Assembly (NCBI GenBank): GCA_934486825.1
Contig: CAKSQF010000020.1
Coordinates: forward strand, 1 to 40,254
Reading direction: 5' to 3'
Origin: an uncultured Eubacteriales bacterium
GTDB taxonomy: Bacteria > Bacillota > Clostridia > Oscillospirales > CAG-272
Length of the DNA: 40,254 nt
The notes under the pieces were generated by a model that saw only the letters and a program-made list of their open reading frames with translations, was not told the origin of the DNA and did not search any database. Below, piece by piece: positions 8,543 to 16,582 of the stretch. Position 1 is the stretch's first letter; every line of letters begins with the position of its first letter. The position numbers and the translations under genes were made by a program.

Positions 8543-11026
8543 ATGAAAAAAAAGTTAAGCTTTGTTTCTTTTCTTTTGACAGTGTCGATGCTCATTGTGT
8601 TTGTCGCTTGCGCGAAGACCGATGTGTCCCCCGGAGCAACGACCGGGACAACGACAGCCGCAGATACAACACAGTCACAGCAGGTTACCCCGCCTCCGGA
8701 GCTTGATATGTCAAAGCTCCTTGAGGCTGACGGATCGGATGTGAACGACACCTTCAAAAATCCGCTGATAAACAACAGTACGATCGGCGGAGGAAACGGA
8801 AATGTCGGCGACCCGTTTGTTATGAGATGGAACGGAAAATATTATATGTATTACACAGGTACCGGTGTGCGTTGTTGGACGTCCGATGACCTTTCAGAAT
8901 GGGAGTATGTCGGAACCGTTGCCGACCCCGCAGTGACAAAAACCGCGTATGCTCCCGAGGTTACCTACTATAACGGATATTTCTATATGTATACATCTCC
9001 TGCCGGAAACGGGCATTATGTTCTGCGCAGTAAAAGTCCGACAGGCTACTTTGAGGCGGTAACCGGCAATCTCGGAATGTCGATCGACGGAAGCGTGTTC
9101 ATAGACGACGATGGGAAATGGTATTTTTACCGTGCTGACGGCTCGGGTATCATTGTTCACGAAATGACCTCTCCGACGACATTCAAGTCGGGAGCGGTAT
9201 CGACAGATCCCATGGAAAATACATGGACCGAGGGACCGATGATTGTGAAATACAACGGAGTGTATTTCATGACATATTGCGGAAACCATTTTCTGTCTCC
9301 GGGATACCGTATAAATTATGCGTATTCAACGGCAAAAAAGCCGGTCAGATTCAAAACTCCGAGCAGTAACCCGCTTCTCGTCGGAACAACGACCGTGAAG
9401 GGAATAGGACATAACTCGCTGGTGCTCGGTCCCGATCTTGACAGCTATTATATGGTCTATCATACAATGCCCGAAACCGGCGGCGCACGCGATATGCGTA
9501 TCGACCGTGTTTACTTCAACGGAAACGAAATGCAGGTCATGGGACCGACCAGATCAAAACAGCAGAGATCGGTAATGCCGACCGTCTATTCGGATTTCAC
9601 ATCTCTGCCGCAGGCGGGTATATGGAATCTCACATCAGCCGAAGTGTCCGAAAAGGGGCTGAAGCTTTCTTCGGGCGGCAGAGTTCTGACAGCAAAAAAT
9701 TTTGACGGCGACTTTACGGCGGAACTTAATATTCTTTCGATAAATAAAGGAAAAACAGGCGCAGTATTCGGATATAAGGATGAAAATAACTACGGAACGG
9801 CGCTTTTCGATCCCGAGGCACAGGAGCTTGTCGTAACGTTCAGGGTAAACGGAAGTATAACCGAAAATAGGGTTCCGCTCGTAAAGAGCTTCGGCGAAAA
9901 TGTGTCGTTTGATTGCCTCCAGCTTCTTTCGGTAGAAAAGAAGGGAAACAAGTATACATTTTCGGTCAACAGCCGTGAGCTTTGCTCATTTGAGAGCGAC
10001 CTCGGCGGCGGATCGTTCGGCGCATGTGCAAACGGCGGACAAGCCGTGCTCGGATATACGGCTATTTCCGAGTATGTCGATCAGTCCTCCCTCCGAGATT
10101 ATTATAAACCGTTTGACGGAGAATTCTATGCGATAACCTGTGTCGAAAAAGACGTAAATATCGCTAAGATAAACAGCGTGTACGCGCTCGCGGCTTCCGC
10201 AGGGCAGTATTTCAATTACCGTGTGAATGTGGAATCGAAGTGGTCATACGATTTTACCGTCAGATATTCTTCGGATATCGACAGTGTGATCGAGATATAT
10301 CAGAACAAGAAGCTTGTCGGGACAATGACACTGCCGTCCACCGATGGCAGAGCAAAGGCTGCAGTGCTTAACAATATGCCGCTGGACAGCGGATATTCGA
10401 TGCTTACCGTGCGCGTTGTTTCCGGTAATCTGAACCTGTTCGGTTATTCGGCTGACAGAATGAAGGATGTGACCGGGATTGACACCTCGGATTTCGGAAG
10501 CCTTAGAAAGATTTACTCGGACGGATCGTGGACTGTCGGTAAAACGATGAGACTGGATGCCGAAAATTCGGCAGGGAAGATAGCTTTCGGTAATTATGAC
10601 TGGAACAATTATACGGTCGAAACAGTAATTACTCCCAAAAATAAAGCATACGGATGCGGACTGATCATGCGCGGTTCGGCTCTCGCAAACGGCGGAGCAA
10701 ACGATAATTCGTCGCTCGGAAAGAATTTCATTCTCGGATACGTTATTTCTGTAGAAAAAACCTCGCTGAAGCTTTACAGACTCAGCTATTCCAGAAAAGA
10801 GGTCGCGTCTGCGAAAATGTCGCCTTCGATCAATACCGATTATACGCTGAAGGTCAGCGCAGTCGGCGCAAAGATCACAGTCTGGCTGAACGGTGAACAG
10901 GTGATTGAATATGTCGATTCCGACCCGTTTGTTCAGGGCGCGGTCGGCTTCTGCGGGTCAAATACCGTGTTTGATGTCAGATCGTTGAAGGTTTATGCGA
11001 CCGATCCAAGCAGTGAAGGTGAATGA
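8543..11026 (+). CDS. GH43 family multidomain lipoprotein glycosidase (paralogue 3, altered active-site surroundings)
   Basis: Predicted exported lipoprotein of 827 aa. ATG 8543 follows CGGAGGA with a short spacer. The lipobox is FVAC with Cys23, then a Thr-rich linker. The triad is kept: Asp90 (GDPF), Asp182 (SIDGS) and Glu230 (WTEGP). The stretch around the second Asp differs from the other three copies: they read WGH-x-IDGH, this one reads LGMSIDGS, losing the Trp and both His. The later TGNHV motif is also CGNHF here. A different subsite or substrate is inferred. Downstream domains follow the common order. Its stop codon overlaps the start of the next gene (ATGA), so the two are translationally coupled. 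Confidence 0.9.
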   Translation: MKKKLSFVSFLLTVSMLIVFVACAKTDVSPGATTGTTTAADTTQSQQVTPPPELDMSKLLEADGSDVNDTFKNPLINNSTIGGGNGNVGDPFVMRWNGKYYMYYTGTGVRCWTSDDLSEWEYVGTVADPAVTKTAYAPEVTYYNGYFYMYTSPAGNGHYVLRSKSPTGYFEAVTGNLGMSIDGSVFIDDDGKWYFYRADGSGIIVHEMTSPTTFKSGAVSTDPMENTWTEGPMIVKYNGVYFMTYCGNHFLSPGYRINYAYSTAKKPVRFKTPSSNPLLVGTTTVKGIGHNSLVLGPDLDSYYMVYHTMPETGGARDMRIDRVYFNGNEMQVMGPTRSKQQRSVMPTVYSDFTSLPQAGIWNLTSAEVSEKGLKLSSGGRVLTAKNFDGDFTAELNILSINKGKTGAVFGYKDENNYGTALFDPEAQELVVTFRVNGSITENRVPLVKSFGENVSFDCLQLLSVEKKGNKYTFSVNSRELCSFESDLGGGSFGACANGGQAVLGYTAISEYVDQSSLRDYYKPFDGEFYAITCVEKDVNIAKINSVYALAASAGQYFNYRVNVESKWSYDFTVRYSSDIDSVIEIYQNKKLVGTMTLPSTDGRAKAAVLNNMPLDSGYSMLTVRVVSGNLNLFGYSADRMKDVTGIDTSDFGSLRKIYSDGSWTVGKTMRLDAENSAGKIAFGNYDWNNYTVETVITPKNKAYGCGLIMRGSALANGGANDNSSLGKNFILGYVISVEKTSLKLYRLSYSRKEVASAKMSPSINTDYTLKVSAVGAKITVWLNGEQVIEYVDSDPFVQGAVGFCGSNTVFDVRSLKVYATDPSSEGE

Positions 11027-13767
11027 AAATGGAAAAAAAGAATATCAGAGTGCTGCTGCCGGTTTTGGCTGTGATAGCTCTGACAGCGTTGATACTTGCG
11101 CTCGTTTGGCGCACGGTCGGAAAGGGCGACGGAGCGCAAACCGATACCGATACCGGCTTGCCGACAACTGTTGTGCCCGTAACAACGGTTGCTCCCGTTA
11201 CAACGAAGGATGTAATCACGTCCGGTAATACCGCAACTTCGGAAAAACCGACGACTTCGTCGGGATCGACTGCATCTGTTCCGGATGTCACAACCGCGGG
11301 TCCGGTAACAACTGTTATCACAACAGAGATAAAGCCTCCGGTAACAACCACGGTAAAACCGACGACCACAACCACTGTAAAGCTGCAGACTACAACCACA
11401 ACAAAACCGCGTACAACAACAACCGCTCCCGATCCTGTGGATCCGAGAGTTGAAAACCCGGGGAATGTTACTATGCCTGAATATAAAAACCCGCTTATCA
11501 CCGTTACAACCGAAAATGCATGGCAGGGTTACGGTGTCGGTGACCCGTTTGTAATGAGATGGAACGGACGCTATTATCTCTATAATTCGACCAAGGACGG
11601 ACAGATCGGCATACAGTGCTGGACTTCCGACGACCTTGTCATCTGGAGATATGTCGGTCTTTGTGCAACCGAGGAGCTTACAAAGACCGCGTACGCCCCC
11701 GAGGTGACCTATTATAACGGTAAATTCTATATGTATACTTCTCCCTCCGGAAAGGGACATTATGTTCTTGAAAGCGATTCGCCGACAGGACCGTTCAGAT
11801 CGGTGACCGGTAACTGGGGACATTCGATCGACGGTCATGTGTTCATAGACGATGACGGCAGATGGTATTTCTACAGTGCCGACGGTTCGGGAATCAAATG
11901 CTATACTATGTCCTCTCCGAAGGATGTGTCAAGAACCGGAAGAACGGTAACGCCCAATATAAACGGAAACTGGACCGAGGGACCGATGGTTATAAAGTAT
12001 GACGGTAAATATTATATAACCTATACCGGAAACCATGTCTGGAGTAAAGGGTATCGCATAAACTATGCGGTAGGAGACAGCTGTACGTCTTTTGCAGAGC
12101 TTTCGAATAACCCGCTTCTCGTCAGCACCTCGTCGGCAGTTTACGGAATCGGGCACAGCTCAACAGTGATGGGTCCGAATATGGACAGCTATTATATAGT
12201 CTATCACTCGATAGCGGGGGGAACTCCGAGACGTGAAATGCGTATCGACCGTATCGTTTTCAACGGAAAATATATGGAGGTGCTCGGACCTTCGACTGTT
12301 TATGCACAGAAACCCGAGATGCCCGATGTTTATTCCTATTTCGGAACCGGAGCCGATCTTTCGGCATGGAATCTGAAATCGGCTCAGCTTTCGGGTAACG
12401 GAATACTGGTGCAGAACGGCGGCAGGGTCGTTACCAGGAAGACTTTCGGCAATTATTATACCGCAGAGTGCAACTTCATGAAGGTCGGCAGCAGGGCGGG
12501 TATAATATTCAGCTATAATAATGACAGTAATTACGGAACCGCAGTCTTTGACCGATCGGCGCAGACGCTTGTAGTGACTTTCGTTGTCAACGGCGAAAAA
12601 TATGAGTATACTGCGGCACTCACAAAGAGCTTTGGTGAGAATGTCAACTTTGACAGTCTTCAGCTTCTTACGGTGAAGAAAAACGGGTCGAGATTTACAT
12701 TTTATGTGAACAACCGTGAGCTGTGCTCGCATAACAGCTCGCTCGGCGGAGGAAGCTTCGGCGCAATGTCGGCAGACGGTGAGAGCGAGGTCGGATTTAC
12801 CGCAATAACCGGTAATGTAAATCAGTCGTCAATCAGAGATTTCTATAAACCGATCTCCGGCAGACTTCAGGCGACGACATGCAGAGAAAACGATTACCCG
12901 ACCGAGAGCGGCGGCGAGAGAGAGCTTCTGACAGTGAGAAGCGGTTCGGTTTATAATTACCGCGTAAAGGTCGGTGCGACCGGAGGATATGACCTGACGG
13001 TAAAATATAAATCGACCTCGGAGACCGTTCTGAGAATATATCAGAGCCGAAAGAAGATCACCGATATTACATTACCGTCAACAGGCGGCAGGCTGTCAAC
13101 CGTGACATTCAGAAATCTGAGTCTTGCGGGTGGCTATTCGGCGATTTCGTTTGAATGTATGTCGGGCAGTGCATCGGTGGGTGACTACCTGTTTGAAAAA
13201 TATCAGACGGTAAAGGATTTTTACATCGATTGCGAATCGCCCTTTGATGACAACATATACAGAGACGGAAGCTGGTCAACTTCCGGAGGTAAGCTCCTTC
13301 TTGACGGGGGAAGCAAATCGGTCGGAAAACGTCTGTACGGAAGTGAAAATTACGGTGATTATACCTTTGAAGCAGACATAACGCCGATCGGCGGTTCGAT
13401 CAACGCGGGAGTGCTGGTCAGAGCCAAAAATGCCGCAATAGGCGGTAACGGTGTCGATAACGCCGATAACGTTGTTGCGGGAACCGATTTTGTTCAGGGA
13501 TATTTTATCGGTCTGACAAAGGATTCGGTTGTTCTCGGAAAGCAGAATTACGGCTGGACACAGATAAAATCGGTTCCCGCCGAAATAAGCTTTGATAAGA
13601 CCTATCGTCTGAAGGTTTCGGCGATAGGATCGACAATAAAGGTGTGGCTGGACGGAAAATTCATGATAGAATATACCGATGACGATCCGTTTACACAGGG
13701 CGCGGTCGGTCTGCGCGGACATTACAGCATCGTGAAATTCGATAATCTGACACTTAAAGCCGAATAA
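11023..13767 (+). CDS. GH43 family membrane-anchored glycosidase with Thr/Pro stalk (paralogue 4)
   Basis: Protein of 914 aa, about 90 longer than its paralogues. ATG 11023 overlaps the preceding stop by 4 bases; ATG 11029 is an in-frame alternative with better spacing from GAAGG (11015-11019). Unlike the others it has no lipobox: residues about 10-30 form one transmembrane segment, probably a signal anchor. A stalk at about 40-145 is rich in Thr, Val and Pro. The GH43 triad is Asp174 (GDPF), Asp270 (IDGH) and Glu319 (WTEGP), followed by the same three beta-sandwich domains. It closes the operon at a bidirectional terminator. The stalk probably carries the catalytic domain through the cell wall (inference). 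Confidence 0.9.
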   Translation: MKMEKKNIRVLLPVLAVIALTALILALVWRTVGKGDGAQTDTDTGLPTTVVPVTTVAPVTTKDVITSGNTATSEKPTTSSGSTASVPDVTTAGPVTTVITTEIKPPVTTTVKPTTTTTVKLQTTTTTKPRTTTTAPDPVDPRVENPGNVTMPEYKNPLITVTTENAWQGYGVGDPFVMRWNGRYYLYNSTKDGQIGIQCWTSDDLVIWRYVGLCATEELTKTAYAPEVTYYNGKFYMYTSPSGKGHYVLESDSPTGPFRSVTGNWGHSIDGHVFIDDDGRWYFYSADGSGIKCYTMSSPKDVSRTGRTVTPNINGNWTEGPMVIKYDGKYYITYTGNHVWSKGYRINYAVGDSCTSFAELSNNPLLVSTSSAVYGIGHSSTVMGPNMDSYYIVYHSIAGGTPRREMRIDRIVFNGKYMEVLGPSTVYAQKPEMPDVYSYFGTGADLSAWNLKSAQLSGNGILVQNGGRVVTRKTFGNYYTAECNFMKVGSRAGIIFSYNNDSNYGTAVFDRSAQTLVVTFVVNGEKYEYTAALTKSFGENVNFDSLQLLTVKKNGSRFTFYVNNRELCSHNSSLGGGSFGAMSADGESEVGFTAITGNVNQSSIRDFYKPISGRLQATTCRENDYPTESGGERELLTVRSGSVYNYRVKVGATGGYDLTVKYKSTSETVLRIYQSRKKITDITLPSTGGRLSTVTFRNLSLAGGYSAISFECMSGSASVGDYLFEKYQTVKDFYIDCESPFDDNIYRDGSWSTSGGKLLLDGGSKSVGKRLYGSENYGDYTFEADITPIGGSINAGVLVRAKNAAIGGNGVDNADNVVAGTDFVQGYFIGLTKDSVVLGKQNYGWTQIKSVPAEISFDKTYRLKVSAIGSTIKVWLDGKFMIEYTDDDPFTQGAVGLRGHYSIVKFDNLTLKAE

Positions 13768-13780
13768 ATCGGAAAAGAAA

Positions 13781-13821
13781 TACCCGTGAGCGGTTAATTA
13801 AACCGCTCACGGGTAAATTTT
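13781..13821. terminator. Bidirectional intrinsic terminator
   Basis: A 15-bp perfect stem (13781-13795 with 13801-13815) with a 5-base loop has T-rich flanks on both strands. It serves the rightward GH43 operon and the leftward permease gene. Confidence 0.9.
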
Positions 13822-13833
13822 GTTTGTCGCAAA

Positions 13834-15270
13834 TCAAGGCTCGGTTTTGTCAGATTCCGGGATATCCTGCCCATCCCGATCGGCGCCTGCATCCGATGCG
13901 GGAGCCGCGTTTGCCGCCGCAGCCCTTGCCGCTTTTTTCTTGCGGGATATGGATGCCATTTCCTTGATGATGGTAAGGATTACCGCAAAAATCGGAACGC
14001 CGAAGAACATTCCGAACAGACCGAACAGACCGCCCATTATAATGATCGAGGACATAATCCATACCGGAGGCAGCTCAAGCGAGTCACCGAGAATGTACGG
14101 ACCGATGAGATTTCCGTCAAGCTGCTGGATAATAATTATCAACAGAATAAACAAAAGAGTTTTGTTCGGCTCGGTTATAAGGATTATCGCCGCCGACGGA
14201 ATTGCTCCCATGAACGGACCGAAGAACGGTATAACATTTGTAACGCCTACGATAAGCGCAATCATTGCCGCATAAGGAAGATCGAAAATGATAAAGGTGA
14301 CAAATGATAAAATGCCGATTATAAGCGAGTCGATAAGCTTGCCTTCAATGAATTTGCCGAACTTCAGATCAATGTCGTTTATAATGAATTTGACCCAGTA
14401 GCAGACCTTGTCGGGGAAAAAGCTTTCGAGAAAGGTGCGGGATTGCGATAAAAGCAGTTCTTTCGAGAAAAGAAAGTAAATGGCGAATATAAGTCCGATA
14501 AGCGAACTGTACAGACCCTGCCAGAGCGATGTTGCGGTATTCAGCAGGAACTGAGGAGTTTTGTTCAGCATGTCAATGAGCGAGTTGCTCATCTCGCGGA
14601 GCTTTGCAACAATGTCTATGCCGTTGTCATTCAGCGTTTTCATAAGACCGGCAATCATTTCATTCTTGGAAAGCTTCTGTATCTTGTCGTAGATGGTCTT
14701 TGAAAAGTCGGTAAGCTGTGCGACAAGATCGGTGGCTGTCTGTGATATCTGAGGAGCTACCGCCCAGATGAGAAGTCCGATAATCCCGAAGAAAATCAGT
14801 ATGGTGCAGAGAACAGATAATCCTCTGAACGGATGAAGCTTGAGAGTGGGTTCTTTTTTTGCAAAAAATCGACGCTTTTTCTGCTTTTTTTCGTTTTCAC
14901 GGTATTTTTTCAGAGCTTCTTCGTATTCCTCACGGCGACGTTGCTCATACAGCTTTCCGGTTTCGTCGAATATCTGAACAAGAGGCATTTTTTCGCCTCT
15001 TGCCTTTGCAAGCTTCCGACGGTCGAGAATAACCTTTCTTGCAGACGGCTTGACAAATACCCAGTGCTCAAAGAAATTTACTATCGGATTCAGAATGTAG
15101 GCAACCACGGCTCCGATCAGAATTTTAAGTAATATGTCGTTGATCTTTCCGAAAAGATCGGAGTATCTGTTCTTGTCTATACCGAGAAGGAAATAAACGC
15201 ATATAACCGCAAAAAGTACGACCATACATGCATATAAAGCGATAGTTGTGTATTTCTTGTTTTTTTTCAC
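13834..15270 (-). CDS. AI-2E family transporter (PerM/YdiK-like permease) with charged cytoplasmic insert
   Basis: Membrane protein of 478 aa. The start is GTG (15268-15270), preceded on its strand by GGAGGAAG. Two N-terminal hydrophobic segments (about 8-29 and 45-67) are followed by a highly charged stretch at about 72-148 rich in Lys, Arg and Glu, then a third segment and, after a long amphipathic region, a C-terminal block of membrane helices with NVIPFFGPFMGAIPS and a QQLDGN motif typical of the family. Relatives are about 350 aa, the extra length being mainly the charged stretch. Family members export AI-2 or act as ion/H+ antiporters; the substrate here is unknown. The C-terminus is Ala/Lys-rich and probably disordered. 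Transcribed away from the DUF362 gene. Confidence 0.85.
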   Translation of the reverse strand: MKKNKKYTTIALYACMVVLFAVICVYFLLGIDKNRYSDLFGKINDILLKILIGAVVAYILNPIVNFFEHWVFVKPSARKVILDRRKLAKARGEKMPLVQIFDETGKLYEQRRREEYEEALKKYRENEKKQKKRRFFAKKEPTLKLHPFRGLSVLCTILIFFGIIGLLIWAVAPQISQTATDLVAQLTDFSKTIYDKIQKLSKNEMIAGLMKTLNDNGIDIVAKLREMSNSLIDMLNKTPQFLLNTATSLWQGLYSSLIGLIFAIYFLFSKELLLSQSRTFLESFFPDKVCYWVKFIINDIDLKFGKFIEGKLIDSLIIGILSFVTFIIFDLPYAAMIALIVGVTNVIPFFGPFMGAIPSAAIILITEPNKTLLFILLIIIIQQLDGNLIGPYILGDSLELPPVWIMSSIIIMGGLFGLFGMFFGVPIFAVILTIIKEMASISRKKKAARAAAANAAPASDAGADRDGQDIPESDKTEP

Positions 15271-15309
15271 GTTTTCTTCCTCCGATATTTTATTAACCGT
15301 TCTTTCGTT

Positions 15310-15338
15310 ATTTTACATCATAAAAATGAAGAAATCAA
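15310..15338 (-). promoter_or_regulatory. Promoter of the AI-2E transporter gene
   Basis: On the minus strand TTGATT (15338-15333), a 17-base spacer and TAAAAT (15315-15310). Its -35 box is inside the left arm of the 15332-15363 palindrome. Confidence 0.75.
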
Positions 15339-15363
15339 TAGATACGACGAAATCTATTGATTT
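15332..15363. promoter_or_regulatory. Palindrome containing both -35 boxes of a divergent promoter pair (candidate operator)
   Basis: A perfect 12-bp inverted repeat (15332-15343 with 15352-15363) with an 8-base centre. Each arm carries the TTGATT -35 box of one of two divergent promoters. A protein bound here could block both. On the plus strand it is followed by a T-run and so also looks like a terminator, but no rightward gene ends here. Confidence 0.6.
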
Positions 15364-15385
15364 TTTTTGCTTTTTGTGATAAAAT
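15357..15385 (+). promoter_or_regulatory. Promoter of the DUF362-ferredoxin / ispE genes
   Basis: TTGATT (15357-15362), a 17-base spacer and TAAAAT (15380-15385), 36 bases before the ATG at 15422. The -35 box is in the right arm of the shared palindrome. Confidence 0.75.
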
Positions 15386-15421
15386 CAATTTGTTTATATT
15401 GTAATGATCGGGGATTGATTT

Positions 15422-16567
15422 ATGGAAGCCTCACGCTCGTCCGTTTGTATAAAAAAAATAAGTGATTACAATACCGTTGCGGTCGCAAAAGCCGTTTCTG
15501 ATATCATGGATGCTCTCGGGTATACCGGTAACTGCTTTGAAGGTAAAAAAGTCGTTATAAAACCCAACCTTGTGAGAAAAATGGACCCTGCCGGCGGCGG
15601 AACAACTCATCCGTCGTTCGTTTTTGCGGCGGCAAGCGCCGCAAAGGAAAGAGGAGCCGCCGATGTGCTGATAGCCGAAAGTCCGTCCGGACCGTATAAT
15701 GAAGGCGCTCTTCACGGATCATACCGTGTGTGCGGCGTTGCGGACGCCGCGGCAGAAGCGGGCGCTTCGCTCAATTTCGACTGCAATTCGGAATGGCTGG
15801 AACTTGCGGGCGGAAAAAGAGTAAAACGGTTTCATATAATCAGACCCATAGCCGACGCAGACGTGATAATCAATCTCTCAAAGCTTAAAACACACGGCCT
15901 TACCACACTTTCGGCTGCGGTAAAGAATCTGTTCGGAACAGTTCCCGGGACCGAAAAGCTTGAAATGCATGCGCGTTTCCCAGAGGTCGGCGATTTCTGC
16001 GGAATGATAGTCGATCTGTGCAGACTTCATTACGAGCGTACCGATATGATAAATATAGTCGATGCGGTAGTCGCCATGGAAGGTAACGGACCGACAAACG
16101 GCAAGCCGAGAAAACTTGGTTTTGTCGTCGCCGGAAGGAATCCGTTTGCCGTCGATTATGTATGCGAAAAATGCGTTTCGTTTGACGGGAAAACTCCGAC
16201 CGTCGCAATTTCGGAATCGGAAGGATTTTTTTCACGCGATACTGTCACACTTGTCGGTGAACCGATCGAAAATGTGCGCATAAATGATTTTGTGATGCCG
16301 GACAGCAGAAAGGGTCTTGTCAGATTTCTCGCAAATGCGCGTATAATGAGGCTTTTCGAGCCGCGTCCGACAGTGAACGGCTCAAAATGCGTGTGTTGCG
16401 GCGAATGTGTAAGATCATGTCCCAAAAAAACAATTGCGCTTGATATGAAAAAGCACAGGGCGGTCATAAATGCGGAAAACTGTATTAAATGCTTCTGCTG
16501 TCAGGAGCTGTGCCCGCATGATGCGGTAAAGATAAAACGAAGCCTTATAGTTACAAACCTCAGATGA
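15422..16567 (+). CDS. DUF362 domain protein with C-terminal 2[4Fe-4S] ferredoxin domain
   Basis: Soluble protein of 381 aa. Residues about 8-300 are a DUF362 domain, recognised by VVIKPNLV near the N-terminus, KLKTHGLTTLSAAVKNLFG in the middle and a late AVDYVCEK segment. The C-terminus has two CxxCxxCxxxCP clusters (Cys323/326/329/333 and Cys354/357/360/364), each able to hold a [4Fe-4S] cluster, with extra Cys at 325 and 359. The fusion is common in anaerobes; its reaction is not established, though an electron-transfer role is likely. It starts at ATG 15422 behind CGGGGA and lies 15 bases before ispE, so the two are probably co-transcribed. Confidence 0.88.
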   Translation: MEASRSSVCIKKISDYNTVAVAKAVSDIMDALGYTGNCFEGKKVVIKPNLVRKMDPAGGGTTHPSFVFAAASAAKERGAADVLIAESPSGPYNEGALHGSYRVCGVADAAAEAGASLNFDCNSEWLELAGGKRVKRFHIIRPIADADVIINLSKLKTHGLTTLSAAVKNLFGTVPGTEKLEMHARFPEVGDFCGMIVDLCRLHYERTDMINIVDAVVAMEGNGPTNGKPRKLGFVVAGRNPFAVDYVCEKCVSFDGKTPTVAISESEGFFSRDTVTLVGEPIENVRINDFVMPDSRKGLVRFLANARIMRLFEPRPTVNGSKCVCCGECVRSCPKKTIALDMKKHRAVINAENCIKCFCCQELCPHDAVKIKRSLIVTNLR

Positions 16568-16582
16568 TCGGGGAAATATAAA

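Noticed and set aside
10977..11501. Minus-strand Val/Gly-rich open frame
   Set aside because: It is the mirror of the Thr-rich stalk of GH43 paralogue 4 (ACN codons read as NGT), not a separate gene.
15332..15368. Hairpin plus T-run read as an intrinsic terminator
   Set aside because: No rightward gene ends here, the stem is AT-rich, and both arms carry -35 boxes; an operator fits better, though attenuation is not excluded.
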